From the NCBI GenBank assembly GCA_001898625.1, contig MKUP01000023.1, positions 248,001-312,000 on the forward strand: a DNA stretch of 64,000 nt. Direction: 5' to 3'. Positions 10,656-19,883 of the stretch are shown in pieces (the first letter of the stretch is position 1; the number at the start of each line of letters is the position of its first letter). This stretch comes from Burkholderiales bacterium 67-32 (GTDB taxonomy: Bacteria > Pseudomonadota > Gammaproteobacteria > Burkholderiales > Burkholderiaceae_B). A model generated the notes under the pieces. That model saw only the letters and a program-made list of their open reading frames with translations, was not told the origin of the DNA and made no database searches. Both the position numbers and the translations under genes were made by a program.

Positions 10656-10683
10656 AAGGCGGTGCTTGCACCGCCTTTTTCTT
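10656..10683 (+). terminator. Rho-independent terminator
   Basis: GGCGGTGC-TT-GCACCGCC (10658-10675) is a perfect 8-bp stem followed by TTTTTCTTT. It lies downstream of the Bug gene and repeat copy B and 15 nt before the hydrolase start, so it separates the two transcription units. Confidence 0.85.
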
Positions 10684-10697
10684 TATCGGGAGGAGAT

Positions 10698-11732
10698 ATG
10701 AAGAGGTTGGTTGCGGCGGTTGCGGTGGTGGTGTCGAGTTGGGCGGGGGCGGCGGTGGCGCAGCCTATCGTGCTGCGCGACATGGGGTCGTTTCATGTCG
10801 GCGGCGAGCCGTTCGTGGTGTCGGGCGAGCCGGTGAAGGAAGTGAAGTTCACCGCCAACGGCGTGCCGCTGAAGATCGATCCCAACGGTACCTACATGGT
10901 CGGGCAGATGTACGTGCAGTACTTCATCCCCGAGCCCCGCAAGGGCGCGGTGCCGCTGCTGATGTGGCATGGCGGCGGCTTGTCGGGGGTGACGTACGAG
11001 ACGACGCCGGACGGCCGGCCAGGATGGCTGAACGATTTCCTGCGCAAGGGGTGGTCGGTCTACAACTCGGATGCGGTGGAGCGCGGCCGTTCGGGATGGC
11101 CGGCCACGGCCAAGCCGGTATGGCAGGGCGATCCGGTCCTGGTCACCGCGGCCAATGCCTACGAGCGCTTCCGCATCGGCGGGGCGGGATCGTGGAGCGA
11201 GGATCCGGCGCAGCGTAAGCTCCTGCCCGGCAACCAGTTCCCGGCCGACCAGATCTTGCAGTTCTCGCGGCAATTCGTGCCCCGCTGGATCACGACGGAC
11301 GAACCCACGCTGAAGGCCTATCTGCAGTTGGTGGACAAGGTATGCCCCTGCGTGCTGCTGGTGCACAGCCAAGCCGGCAAGTTCGGCTTCCAGGCGGCGC
11401 AGGCACGCCCGGACAAGATCCGCGCCGTGGTGGCGGTCGAACCCGCCGAGGTCGGTGACGAGGACAAGGAAAAGATTGCCGCGCTCAAGTCGGTGCCCGC
11501 CCTGATGGTCTACGGCGACTACATCGAACAGGATGCGCGCTGGCCGGCGATCCGCGCCAAGGGCGCGCGCTTCGCTCAGGCGGTCAGGGAGGCCGGCGGC
11601 CAGGTGGATGAGGTCGATCTGCCCAAGGTGGGTATCAAGGGCAATTCACACATGGTGATGATGGACAAGAATAACCTCGAAGTGTCCGCCTTGATCAACG
11701 AATGGCTGGCCAAACGCGGACTGTATCGGTAG
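10698..11732 (+). CDS. Secreted alpha/beta hydrolase (esterase-like)
   Basis: A 344-residue exported protein: signal peptide residues 1-22 (M-K-R-L-V-A-A-V-A ... A-V-A-Q), then an alpha/beta-hydrolase fold. The oxyanion-type loop L-M-W-H-G-G-G-L-S-G is near residue 95. The nucleophile elbow reads V-H-S-Q-A-G-K-F-G near residue 225, and a late N-S-H-M-V-M-M-D holds the likely catalytic histidine. GGGAGGAGAT precedes ATG 10698. A hairpin terminator directly upstream suggests its own promoter or read-through. The substrate is unknown; extracytoplasmic ester cleavage feeding a carboxylate uptake locus is conceivable, because a Bug gene is adjacent. Confidence 0.8.
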   Translation: MKRLVAAVAVVVSSWAGAAVAQPIVLRDMGSFHVGGEPFVVSGEPVKEVKFTANGVPLKIDPNGTYMVGQMYVQYFIPEPRKGAVPLLMWHGGGLSGVTYETTPDGRPGWLNDFLRKGWSVYNSDAVERGRSGWPATAKPVWQGDPVLVTAANAYERFRIGGAGSWSEDPAQRKLLPGNQFPADQILQFSRQFVPRWITTDEPTLKAYLQLVDKVCPCVLLVHSQAGKFGFQAAQARPDKIRAVVAVEPAEVGDEDKEKIAALKSVPALMVYGDYIEQDARWPAIRAKGARFAQAVREAGGQVDEVDLPKVGIKGNSHMVMMDKNNLEVSALINEWLAKRGLYR

Positions 11733-11735
11733 GCC

Positions 11736-11759
11736 GGGCGCGCGTCAGCGCGTAGGGGG
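11736..11759 (-). repeat. Fragment of the dispersed hairpin repeat (copy E)
   Basis: On the minus strand it reads CCCCCTACGCGCTGACGCGC and continues with GCCC, matching the C-run end of copies C and D. It lacks the terminal CCGGC hairpin. It overlaps the end of the small membrane-protein gene and supplies its last residues (P-P-T-R) and its TGA stop. Confidence 0.75.
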
Positions 11760-12068
11760 CGGCATTACCTCTCGGACTTCCACGTCGACGATGTCGCTGC
11801 GCTTCATGCGGTTGGCATAGCCGCTCGTGGCGCGGGCGGGGGCCGCCGCGGCGGCACCCTCGGCGGTGCCGCCGAAGCCCCAGCGGGTCTGGGAGCGTTT
11901 CCAGTAGGTGTTGGCGACGAACGGCTTGCCGCGCAGCTTGGCCACGACGTAGACGATGGCCAGGGCGACAGCGGTTGAGGCGAGGAGTATGGCCGCCATG
12001 ATCATGCCGACCAGGGCGAGGCCCGCCACGAAGGCGGTGCGTAGCAATTTGGCGATGGTGTCAGTCAT
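11745..12068 (-). CDS. Small membrane protein of unknown function
   Basis: A 107-residue product with one long or two close hydrophobic segments (residues 8-45: L-R-T-A-F-V-A-G-L-A-L-V-G-M-I-M-A-A-I-L-L and onward). A basic cytoplasmic-type stretch (K-L-R-G-K-P-F-V-A-N-T-Y-W-K-R) follows, then a soluble tail. I do not recognise the family. The C-terminal P-P-T-R and stop codon lie in a fragment of the dispersed repeat, so the annotated end may have been remodelled by the repeat. It is convergent with the esterase-like gene. Confidence 0.6.
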   Translation of the reverse strand: MTDTIAKLLRTAFVAGLALVGMIMAAILLASTAVALAIVYVVAKLRGKPFVANTYWKRSQTRWGFGGTAEGAAAAAPARATSGYANRMKRSDIVDVEVREVMPPPTR

Positions 12069-12196
12069 AGATGGTGCGTCGGGCAGAAGCGGCCCGGTAG
12101 CGGGCGATCAAAGCGTTTGGGCGGCCGCGGGGTTGGAAAAGTTCCCGATTTATTTCTTGGGGCTTGCCCTGCAAATGGGGATGCCCGCGGCCAGGT

Positions 12197-13510
12197 TCAA
12201 TAGGGTTCTTCCGGAGTTTCGGCGGGTTCGAGACGGGTGGCGATGACCTTGTCGATGCGTTTGCCATCCATATCGACCACTTCGAAGTTCCAGCCCGCCC
12301 AGTCGACCTGCTCGCCGGTGTGCGGGATGCGGCCCAGCAGCAGCATCAGCATGCCGGACAGCGTATGGTAAGTGCCCGAGTCGCCTTCCGGTAGATGCTG
12401 CAAACCCAGCATATCCTCCATCTCGTGCACGTCGAGCAGGCCGTCGAGCAGCCATGAGCCGTCCTCGCGCTGCACGGCCGAGGGTTCCTCGGGCGCCGTG
12501 GACGTATGGAATTCGCCCACGATGGCTTCGAGCACGTCGCGCAGGGTCACCAGGCCCTGTACTTCGCCGTATTCGTCCACGACCAGCGCGGTCTGGGTGT
12601 GCGAGTCGCGGAAGTTCTGGACGAGTTCGGTGCCGGTCAGTGTTTCGGGCACGTACAGCACCGGGCTCAGCCGGCTGGCGAGGTCGAGCGGTTCGCCAGC
12701 CATGAGCTGGGCCAGCAGGTCCTTGGCCCGCACGAAGCCGATCACGTCCGACAGGTCTTCCCGCACGACCGGAAATCGGGAGTAGTGCGAGCTTTCTATC
12801 TTCGCCTGCGAGACCTCGAGCGGCGCGTTGACGTCGAGGTAGACGATGTCCGAGCGCGGCACCATGAGCGAGGACAGGCGCCGTTCGTCCAGGCGGAAGA
12901 CGTTGCGCACCATCAGTTGCTCGGCCTGCTCGAAGATGCCCGCCGTGGCGCCCTGGGCCATCAGCACCTGGATTTCTTCCTCGGTGACGAGCTGGTCGTT
13001 GTTTTCCTTGACGCCCATGAGCTTGAGCACCGTATCGGTGGCCAGCGACAGCAGCTTGACGAAGGGCGTGGCGATCCACGACAGCAGGCGCATGGGCGCC
13101 GCGATCAGGCCGGCGATGGTTTCCGCATGCATCTGGCCCAGCCGCTTGGGGACCAGCTCGCCGATGATGATGGACATCAGGGTGATGACGATGACCACCA
13201 GCGTCAGCGCGATGGCGCTGGCCGCTTCGGCCAGCGCCGGAAAGTTGAGGCGTATGGCTTCGGCCAGCGGCTTGGCGAGGGCGCCCTCGCCGACGATGCC
13301 GGTCAGGATGCCGATCGAGGTGATGCCGATCTGGACAGTGGAAAGGAATCGCGTGGGGTGTTCGGCCAGTTCGAGCGCGGCGCGGGCCTTGGCATCGCCT
13401 TCGTCGGCGCGCTGTTGCAGGCGGGATTTACGGGCGGTGACAACGGCGATCTCGCTCATGGCGAAAATGCCGTTGGCGATGAACAAAATCAGAAGTAAGC
13501 CAATTTCCAT
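12197..13510 (-). CDS. CNNM/CorC-HlyC type membrane protein (hemolysin family)
   Basis: A 437-residue inner-membrane protein. The N-terminal DUF21/CNNM domain (residues about 1-185) has four hydrophobic segments, including I-G-I-T-S-I-G-I-L-T-G-I-V-G and I-I-I-G-E-L-V-P-K-R-L. Two CBS domains follow (about 205-335: M-V-P-R-S-D-I ... V-V-D-E-Y-G-E-V-Q-G-L-V-T-L-R-D). A CorC/HlyC C-terminal domain (about 350-430) completes it. Such proteins are linked to Mg2+/Co2+ efflux or ion homeostasis; the old 'hemolysin' label is historical. ATG 13510 is preferred over an open upstream extension because the first membrane helix starts there. Confidence 0.9.
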   Translation of the reverse strand: MEIGLLLILFIANGIFAMSEIAVVTARKSRLQQRADEGDAKARAALELAEHPTRFLSTVQIGITSIGILTGIVGEGALAKPLAEAIRLNFPALAEAASAIALTLVVIVITLMSIIIGELVPKRLGQMHAETIAGLIAAPMRLLSWIATPFVKLLSLATDTVLKLMGVKENNDQLVTEEEIQVLMAQGATAGIFEQAEQLMVRNVFRLDERRLSSLMVPRSDIVYLDVNAPLEVSQAKIESSHYSRFPVVREDLSDVIGFVRAKDLLAQLMAGEPLDLASRLSPVLYVPETLTGTELVQNFRDSHTQTALVVDEYGEVQGLVTLRDVLEAIVGEFHTSTAPEEPSAVQREDGSWLLDGLLDVHEMEDMLGLQHLPEGDSGTYHTLSGMLMLLLGRIPHTGEQVDWAGWNFEVVDMDGKRIDKVIATRLEPAETPEEPY

Positions 13511-13783
13511 TTTTTCAGGCGGGTCGGTCAGGCGGGCATTCCCCTTTTGTTTGGAAAACGCTTGTAACGCCAGCGAAACCGGTCTTATTTGACCGAATTT
13601 CCCCCACCTACTGTTATGAAGACCCCGTAGCATAGCCGAGGATGGCCGTATTCCAAATGAGCAATGCTACTTACGGGGGGTGGGCCCTGCGTAAACACAT
13701 GGAAACAATACTCGTCGCGCTGTCACGGAACTCGCGTGCGATCCGCTATGCTTGCGGTTGAAAATCAATACAGCGGAAGCGTC
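13511..13783. other. Intergenic region between the CNNM gene and the tamA locus
   Basis: Moderately AT-rich compared with its surroundings. It should hold divergent promoters; TATGCT near 13747 is a possible -10 for tamA-tamB, without a convincing -35. No RNA gene or repeat was recognised. Confidence 0.4.
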
Positions 13784-13906
13784 ATGAGTTTGTCAGTCGA
13801 ACGGGCCTGCGCGGCCGTGCACACCATGATCGATCCTCTTTCGGGCGCCGGCGGGGCGGGCGCCGCGGTCGCGAACGGAAACGTATTGCCTGCCCCGCGG
13901 ACGTGA
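13784..13906 (+). CDS. Possible 40-residue leader peptide upstream of tamA
   Basis: ATG 13784, with GGAAG 4 nt upstream, opens a 40-codon frame. Its TGA overlaps the tamA ATG by one base (TGATG). The peptide (M-S-L-S-V-E-R-A-C-A-A-V-H-T-M-I-D ... P-A-P-R-T) has no known similarity that I recognise. tamA itself has no visible ribosome site, so translation of this frame could deliver ribosomes to tamA by coupling. It could equally be a chance open frame. Confidence 0.35.
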   Translation: MSLSVERACAAVHTMIDPLSGAGGAGAAVANGNVLPAPRT

Positions 13907-15747
13907 TGCGCCTGCCTTTCGCGCCCGTCCTCCTGTGCGCCTTGCTGGCCGAGCCCGCGTTCGCGGCGCGGCCCGAGATCACCATCGACCCCGGAGGGCT
14001 GCCAGCCAGTGCCCTGGAGGCCGTCACGCATGCCGTGGACAGCATGGCCGACATGGCCGACGACCAGGATGGCGGCGAGGGCATACGCCTGCGCCGGCGC
14101 GCCCGCGAAGCCACGCTGGACGCCCTGGCCACCGAGGGCTATTTCTCGCCCCAGGTCCAGCTCGAGGCCGGAACCGACGTGGGGGGCGCCACCTGGGACA
14201 TCACCATCGTCCCGGGCGAGCGCACCATCGTCGAGACCGTGGACATCTCGTTCCTCGGCGCCATATCCGGTCCGGAATTCGGGGAACGCGTCGCCAAGCT
14301 GCGGCAGGACTGGGGCCTGAAGGAGGGCAGCCCCTTTCGCAACGATGAATGGGAGACTGCCAAGCGCAGCCTGCTGGACACGGCGTCCGAGCGCGATTTC
14401 CCGGTGGCCCGCCTGGTCGATACGGCAGCCGACGTGGACGCCGACCGCGCCCGGGCCGCCTTGCACATCAAGCTCGACAGCGGCCCGGCCGTGCGCCTTT
14501 CGGGCGTCGAAGTCCGGGGCCTGAAACGTGTACCCCAGGGGACGGTCGAGCGCTATGTCCGCATCCGCCCGGGCGAGCCCTACGACCGCGACCGCATGGT
14601 GGACTGGCAGCAGACGCTCCAGTCCTCGCCGTTCTTCTCCGGCGCGACGCTGGACATCGATCGCAAGGGCATCGCGCCCAGCCATGAAGAGGATCCCGCC
14701 CTGATGCCCAAGGGGCTGGAGTCGGACCAGACGCGCACCGAGCAGGCCTACCAGGGCCCCAGCCACCTGACGCTGCCGGTGATGGCCGACGTGGTCGAGT
14801 CGCGCCCCCGCCGCATGAGCGTCGCGCTGGGCGTGGACGACGAGGCCGGCGCGCGCATCGAGACCGTCTACCGGCAGAACGTGGTCCTGGGCCAGCCGGT
14901 GGAGCTCGAGACCGGGCTGCGGCTGGACCGCCTGCGCAAGTTCGGTTATGCCGACATCCACCTCGCGCCCAACGAGAACGGCTTTCGCGACAGCTTCGGC
15001 GTGCTGGCGCAGGACTCGGACGTGCAGGGCCTGCACGTCCGGCGGCTGGCGGTGGGCGCCATCCGCGCCAAGACCTATCCGGCCGGCTTCCAGAGCCGTG
15101 TCGAGTACGAGACCCGCTATGGCGCGCGGCTCGCGCACGAAATGACCGACATCGACGGCTACAACTCCTTCACCACCAATACGGCAACGGCCACCGCCGA
15201 GATCATCCGCCGCGACGTCAACGACAAGTACGATCCGCGCGAAGGCACGCTGTTCGCGCTGGGCGCCGGCGCGGGTACCGCGCTCGACGCCAGCAATCAT
15301 TTCAACCGGCTGACCGCACGCGGCCAGTTCTGGTGGTCGCCCTCCAAGCGCGACGTCATCACGGTGCGCGGCGAGGTCGGGCGCCTGTGGGCGCAGGACA
15401 TCAACCGCGTGCCGGACGATTTCTCGTTCCGCACCGGCGGCGCGCGTTCGGTGCGCGGGTACCGCTACCTGGGCCTGGGGCGCCAGGTGGGCAACGCGGT
15501 GCTGGGCGATGCCGTGCTGTTCGTCGCCAGCGTGGAAGCCACGCGCTACTTCGACGACCGGCTGGGCGGGGCGATCTTCGTCGATACCGGCAACGTCGCC
15601 TCGCGCTTCTCCGACATGAAGCTGGCCACCGGCGTGGGCGCTGGCCTGCGGGTCCGCACGCCGGCGGGGCCGCTGAGCGTGGACCTGGCCTACGCGCTGC
15701 GCGACAAGAACATCCGTCTGCACTTTTCCCTGGGGATCGCATTTTGA
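13906..15747 (+). CDS. tamA: TamA, outer-membrane Omp85-family translocation/assembly subunit
   Basis: A 613-residue outer-membrane protein. It has a signal peptide (about residues 1-20, ending A-F-A-A), POTRA domains (about 21-260, with R-E-A-T-L-D-A-L-A-T-E-G-Y-F-S-P typical), then a 16-strand barrel. The Omp85 signature F-R-T-G-G-A-R-S-V-R-G-Y-R-Y-L-G-L-G is near residue 515, and the last strand ends in Phe (L-H-F-S-L-G-I-A-F). TamA works with TamB in envelope assembly and lipid or protein transfer to the outer membrane. The start is set at ATG 13906, coupled to the small upstream frame; GTG 13903 is in frame too. tamB follows with a 4-nt overlap. Confidence 0.92.
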   Translation: MRLPFAPVLLCALLAEPAFAARPEITIDPGGLPASALEAVTHAVDSMADMADDQDGGEGIRLRRRAREATLDALATEGYFSPQVQLEAGTDVGGATWDITIVPGERTIVETVDISFLGAISGPEFGERVAKLRQDWGLKEGSPFRNDEWETAKRSLLDTASERDFPVARLVDTAADVDADRARAALHIKLDSGPAVRLSGVEVRGLKRVPQGTVERYVRIRPGEPYDRDRMVDWQQTLQSSPFFSGATLDIDRKGIAPSHEEDPALMPKGLESDQTRTEQAYQGPSHLTLPVMADVVESRPRRMSVALGVDDEAGARIETVYRQNVVLGQPVELETGLRLDRLRKFGYADIHLAPNENGFRDSFGVLAQDSDVQGLHVRRLAVGAIRAKTYPAGFQSRVEYETRYGARLAHEMTDIDGYNSFTTNTATATAEIIRRDVNDKYDPREGTLFALGAGAGTALDASNHFNRLTARGQFWWSPSKRDVITVRGEVGRLWAQDINRVPDDFSFRTGGARSVRGYRYLGLGRQVGNAVLGDAVLFVASVEATRYFDDRLGGAIFVDTGNVASRFSDMKLATGVGAGLRVRTPAGPLSVDLAYALRDKNIRLHFSLGIAF

Positions 15748-18700
15748 ACGGGCCCGCCACTCCTGCTCCCAAGCCCGCCCCGCGCCGTCGTCGCTGGCCC
15801 TGGGCCGTGGCGGGCATCTTCGTGCTGGGCCTGGCCGCGGTGGCTGGCGCGGGCGCATGGGTCGCGTCCTCGGCCAGCGGCGCGGCGTGGGCCTTGCGCA
15901 CCGGCGTGCAACTGGCGGGCGGATCCGCGCGGCTGGAAGGCGTGCGCGGCTCGCTGCTGGGCGGGCTGGACATCGACACGCTGGAGCTGCGGCTGCCGAC
16001 GGTGGATGCCGACCTGGAGAAGCTGCGCCTGGACGTCCGGTGGCGGGCGCTGCGCGGCGCGCGGCTGCATGTGTCCGAGTTGTCGGCGCGGCGGGCCAGG
16101 CTGAACCTGCGGCCGTCCGGCGAGCCCGGCACGCCGCTGGCCTCGCTGCGGCTGCCGCTTGCCATCGACGTGGACAAGCTGGGGCTGGGTACGCTGGACA
16201 TCGAGATGGACGGCGAGCGGCTGCCCGCCAGTTTCGACGGCATCGACCTGCGTGCGACGTCATCGGGCGCCGAGCACCGGATCCTGCTGGCCAATCTGCA
16301 CGTGGCGGCGCCGCAGGCCGAGGCGACGTTGCGGGGCGAGGCTAGCATCGGCGCCGATGCGCCGTTCCCCGTGAAACTGGCGCTGCACGCCGGAGGTCGC
16401 CAGGCGGCGCACGCCTTCGACCTGGGCGCCTCGGCCACCGGATCGCTGGAGCGCCTGGCCTTTGCCGTCAAGGGCGACGGCGCGGGCGTGGACGTGAATG
16501 CCGAGGGGCAGGCGGCGCTGCTGGAAGGGTTTCCGCTGCGCGGGCTCAAGCTGGAGCTGCGCGGCATCGATCCTTCGGCCTGGGTGCCCGGCACGCCGTC
16601 CGCCAACCTGGGCCTGACCGCCGATCTGGCGGTGGCCGGGGGCACCGGGCCGGCGCTGCTGCAAGGCCCGTTCGCGCTGACCAATTCCACGCCGCGTCCC
16701 CTGGACAAGGACGGTGTGCCGGTGGTTGCCGTCTCGGGGCAACTGAGCGCACCGGTCGAGACCTTCGACGCGCTCGATATCGCCGGGCTCGTGGTCGAGT
16801 TCGCCGGCGGCGGACGTCTGTCAGGCCAGATGGACTGGCGCCGCGACGCCTCGGCCGGCGACGCGGGACGCGTGCAAGGCCGGCTGCAGGCTACCGGCGT
16901 CGATGCGTCGCGGCTGCACGGCGCCGCGCTGCCGACCAAGCTGGCGGGGACGCTGGCCTTCTCGGCAGACGCGACGACCCAGTCGCTGACCGCGGACCTG
17001 TCCGACCGGTCGCGCAAGGTGCCGCTCGCACTCAAGCTCGAGGCCGGCGTGCGCGACGAGGTCGTGCGCGTGCCGCAGTTCGCGCTGACCGCCGGCGAGG
17101 CGCGCGCGAACGGCAAGGGCGAACTGCAACTGGCCGAGCCGCGCCGCTTTGCCGCCGAGCTGCGCCTGGATCGTTTCGATCCCAGCCACTGGGTGCGCAG
17201 CGAGGCCTTGCCGCCGGCCCAGGTTTCGGCGCGAGCCGAGGTGAAGGGGGCCTTGCTGCCGGAGCTGGGCGGGACGGCACAACTGCGCATCGAGGACGGC
17301 AGCCGCTGGAACGGACAACCGCTGGGCGGACATGGCGAACTGGTCTTCGCGGGCATGCGCGTCACGCGCGCCGACGCGGCGCTGAACGCCGGCAACAACC
17401 GGCTGACGGCCAAGGGCGCGTTCGGCCGTCCGGGCGACAAGCTGGATTTCGACCTGGACGCGCCGCGCTTGCAGACGCTGTCGTCGCTGCTGAACGGCCG
17501 CTTGTCCGCGCGCGGCTCGTTGGGCGAAACCCTGGATGCGCCAGTGCTGGACATGACGCTGGACGCGGGCGATCTGCAATTGCCCGGCGGCGTGCGCGTC
17601 GGCAAGGTGCAGGGGCGAACGAGCCTAGGCGGCTCGCCGGTGAACGGCAAGCGTCCGCAGGGTGGGTTCGCGGCCGCGCCCGCCGACATCGACCTGCGCA
17701 TTGACAACGTGGCCGTGTCCAGCGCGCCGCAGGCCACCATGAGCCATGGGACCCTGCGCCTGCAAGGCACGATGGCGCGGCACGAAGGGTCGGTGGACGC
17801 CGAGTTCGCGCCCGCCGACCGGTCGGCGCCGGCCACGCTGGCGGTCCGTTTCGACGGTGGCTGGGGCACGGGCCCGGGACGCGGCGCACTGCCCGGATGG
17901 CGGGGCAAGGTGGGCCAGTTCGAATTGGCCCGCGCGCCGCTGGGCATGTCGCTCGAGGCGCCGGTCGACTTGAGCTACGTGCCAGCCGCCGCCGCGCCGC
18001 AATGGCAGTGGGAGGTCGGCCCCGCGGGCATCGCCTTGCGTCTGCCGGGCGGCCAGACCGGCAGGCTGGTCAACGAGGGCGCACGCGGTGGGGGCGGCCG
18101 CTGGGAGTCGCGCGGCCGTGCCGAGGGGTTGGCCTGGGCGCCGGAGATCCTGCTGGAGGCCCTGGGCGGCAAGCCCATACCGCGCGAGCGCGTCATCGTG
18201 CTGGATGCCGAATGGGACATGCGTTTCGCCGGTTCGCTGCAAGGGGCGGCGAACATCCGCCGCCGCAGCGGCGACCTGTGGGTGCCCGGCACGCCGCCGC
18301 TGGCGCTGGGCCTGAGCACGCTGGATGCGAGCGTGCGCGCGACGCCGGACGGCAACGCCGGCCATAGCCGCGTGGTGCTGCAAGCCCTGGTCGAAGGCGA
18401 GCGCGTGGGCAGCGTGCGGGTGGACGGCGAGGCCGGCGTGGTCGCCCGCGACGGCGCGATCGGCCTGGATCGCGACCGCCCGGCCCAGCTCGAGGCTCAG
18501 GTCGACCTGAAGGACCTGAGCTGGGTCAGCCTGTTCGTCGGCGACAGCGTCGAGGTGGGCGGCAAGGTGGCGGGCTCGGCGCGCGTGACCCAGTCCGGCG
18601 GCCAGTGGCATGCCACCGGCGGCCTCCAGGGTGAAGGCATCCGGCTCGTGCGGCTGGACGATGGGCTGAGACTGCTGGACGGCAAGCTCAAAGCGACGCT

Positions 18701-19847
18701 GGAGGATGACCGCATCGTGCTCGAATCGCTGCGTTTTCCCAGCGTGATCCGCGTCAACCCGCGCGATTCGCGGGTGCAGCAGTGGATCAAGAACGAAAGC
18801 CAGGGCGGGTGGATGGAGATCAGTGCCGATTGGCGGCTGTCGCAGGCCTCGGGCCACGCGACCCTCAAGGCCGAGCGCTTCCCCGCCATCCAGCGCGCCG
18901 ATCGCTTCGTGGCCGGATCGGGGCGGGTGGACATGGACATCATCCCGGACCGCATGCGCATCGCCGGCCTGTTCGAGGCCGACACAGGCTGGGTCGACAT
19001 GGGCACCCAGGCGCCCGCCAAGCTGTCGGACGACGTGTACGTACGCCGCACCGGCGAGGAACGGCAGAAGAAGACGCTGGGCATCGCCATCGACGTGGGT
19101 GCCAAGCTGGGCGAGCGCTTCTACCTGCGGGGCTATGGCTTGGACACCGGTATCACCGGCGATCTACGCATCGTCGGCATGGTGGGGGCCTTGTCCTCAA
19201 GCGGCACGGTGCGCACGCGCGGCGGCCGCTTCAATGCCTATGGCCAGACGCTGACGGTACGCCGCGGCGTGCTGACCTTCCAGGGGCCGATCGACGATCC
19301 CCTGCTCGACGTCGTGGCGGTGCGCGTCGGGCCGCGCGTGGAGGCGGGCGTGCGTATCAGCGGCACGGCGCGCCGGCCCCGCATCGCGCTGGTGTCCACG
19401 CCCGAGGTCAGCGACGTGGAAAAACTTTCGTGGCTGCTGCTGGGACGAGGCCCCGACGAAGGCGGGGGCGGCGCCGATGCCACGCTGCTCTTGAGCGCGG
19501 CGACGTCGCTGCTGGGTCCGCAGGGCAGCGAGCCGATCTCGCGCCAACTGGGGCTGGACGAGATCGGCGTGCGGTCGGGCAACGTGGGCAGCAGCCGGGG
19601 TCTGCTGCCGGATCGCACGGTGGCGGGCGACAGTACCTCGTCGGCCTACAACCTGTCGAACAACCAGTTCCTGGTGGTGGGCAAGCGCCTGTCCGACCGG
19701 ATCTACGCCAGCTTCGAGCAGGCGCTGTCGGGCCGCGACGGCGTGGTCAAGCTCAGCTACCGCCTGAGCAACCGCCTGTCGGCGGTGGCCAAGGGGGGCA
19801 CGCTGAACGGCCTGGACCTGCTCTATTTCGTGCTGTTCGACGACTGA
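15744..19847 (+). CDS. tamB: TamB, inner-membrane-anchored DUF490 protein
   Basis: A 1367-residue protein. One N-terminal membrane anchor (residues about 18-45: W-P-W-A-V-A-G-I-F-V-L-G-L-A) is followed by a very long beta-rich, AsmA-like body. The C-terminal TamB/DUF490 domain (about 1000-1367) includes G-R-F-N-A-Y-G-Q-T-L-T-V-R-R-G and Y-R-L-S-N-R-L-S near the end. It bridges the periplasm to TamA. The start is TTG 15744, overlapping the tamA TGA by four bases (TTGA); no ATG lies nearby in frame before the anchor. Low initiation at TTG may set the ratio to TamA. Confidence 0.9.
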   Translation: MNGPATPAPKPAPRRRRWPWAVAGIFVLGLAAVAGAGAWVASSASGAAWALRTGVQLAGGSARLEGVRGSLLGGLDIDTLELRLPTVDADLEKLRLDVRWRALRGARLHVSELSARRARLNLRPSGEPGTPLASLRLPLAIDVDKLGLGTLDIEMDGERLPASFDGIDLRATSSGAEHRILLANLHVAAPQAEATLRGEASIGADAPFPVKLALHAGGRQAAHAFDLGASATGSLERLAFAVKGDGAGVDVNAEGQAALLEGFPLRGLKLELRGIDPSAWVPGTPSANLGLTADLAVAGGTGPALLQGPFALTNSTPRPLDKDGVPVVAVSGQLSAPVETFDALDIAGLVVEFAGGGRLSGQMDWRRDASAGDAGRVQGRLQATGVDASRLHGAALPTKLAGTLAFSADATTQSLTADLSDRSRKVPLALKLEAGVRDEVVRVPQFALTAGEARANGKGELQLAEPRRFAAELRLDRFDPSHWVRSEALPPAQVSARAEVKGALLPELGGTAQLRIEDGSRWNGQPLGGHGELVFAGMRVTRADAALNAGNNRLTAKGAFGRPGDKLDFDLDAPRLQTLSSLLNGRLSARGSLGETLDAPVLDMTLDAGDLQLPGGVRVGKVQGRTSLGGSPVNGKRPQGGFAAAPADIDLRIDNVAVSSAPQATMSHGTLRLQGTMARHEGSVDAEFAPADRSAPATLAVRFDGGWGTGPGRGALPGWRGKVGQFELARAPLGMSLEAPVDLSYVPAAAAPQWQWEVGPAGIALRLPGGQTGRLVNEGARGGGGRWESRGRAEGLAWAPEILLEALGGKPIPRERVIVLDAEWDMRFAGSLQGAANIRRRSGDLWVPGTPPLALGLSTLDASVRATPDGNAGHSRVVLQALVEGERVGSVRVDGEAGVVARDGAIGLDRDRPAQLEAQVDLKDLSWVSLFVGDSVEVGGKVAGSARVTQSGGQWHATGGLQGEGIRLVRLDDGLRLLDGKLKATLEDDRIVLESLRFPSVIRVNPRDSRVQQWIKNESQGGWMEISADWRLSQASGHATLKAERFPAIQRADRFVAGSGRVDMDIIPDRMRIAGLFEADTGWVDMGTQAPAKLSDDVYVRRTGEERQKKTLGIAIDVGAKLGERFYLRGYGLDTGITGDLRIVGMVGALSSSGTVRTRGGRFNAYGQTLTVRRGVLTFQGPIDDPLLDVVAVRVGPRVEAGVRISGTARRPRIALVSTPEVSDVEKLSWLLLGRGPDEGGGGADATLLLSAATSLLGPQGSEPISRQLGLDEIGVRSGNVGSSRGLLPDRTVAGDSTSSAYNLSNNQFLVVGKRLSDRIYASFEQALSGRDGVVKLSYRLSNRLSAVAKGGTLNGLDLLYFVLFDD

Positions 19848-19854
19848 CGAAAGC

Positions 19855-19878
19855 GCGGGGCCCGTTGCCGGACCCCGC
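19855..19878. terminator. Bidirectional stem-loop between tamB and fahA-like gene
   Basis: GCGGGG and CCCCGC pair, with inner CCG/CGG, in the 36-nt gap between two converging genes. There is no T-run, so it may be a weak or Rho-assisted terminator or an mRNA 3'-protective hairpin. Confidence 0.5.
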
Positions 19879-19883
19879 ATCGT

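Noticed and set aside
8685-12200. Long open frames on the opposite strand of or extending through real genes (for example minus strand 9494-10783, plus strand 8294-9535)
   Set aside because: They are high-GC shadows of the GalD-like and Bug genes. They show no family signature and have Arg/His-rich low-complexity composition.
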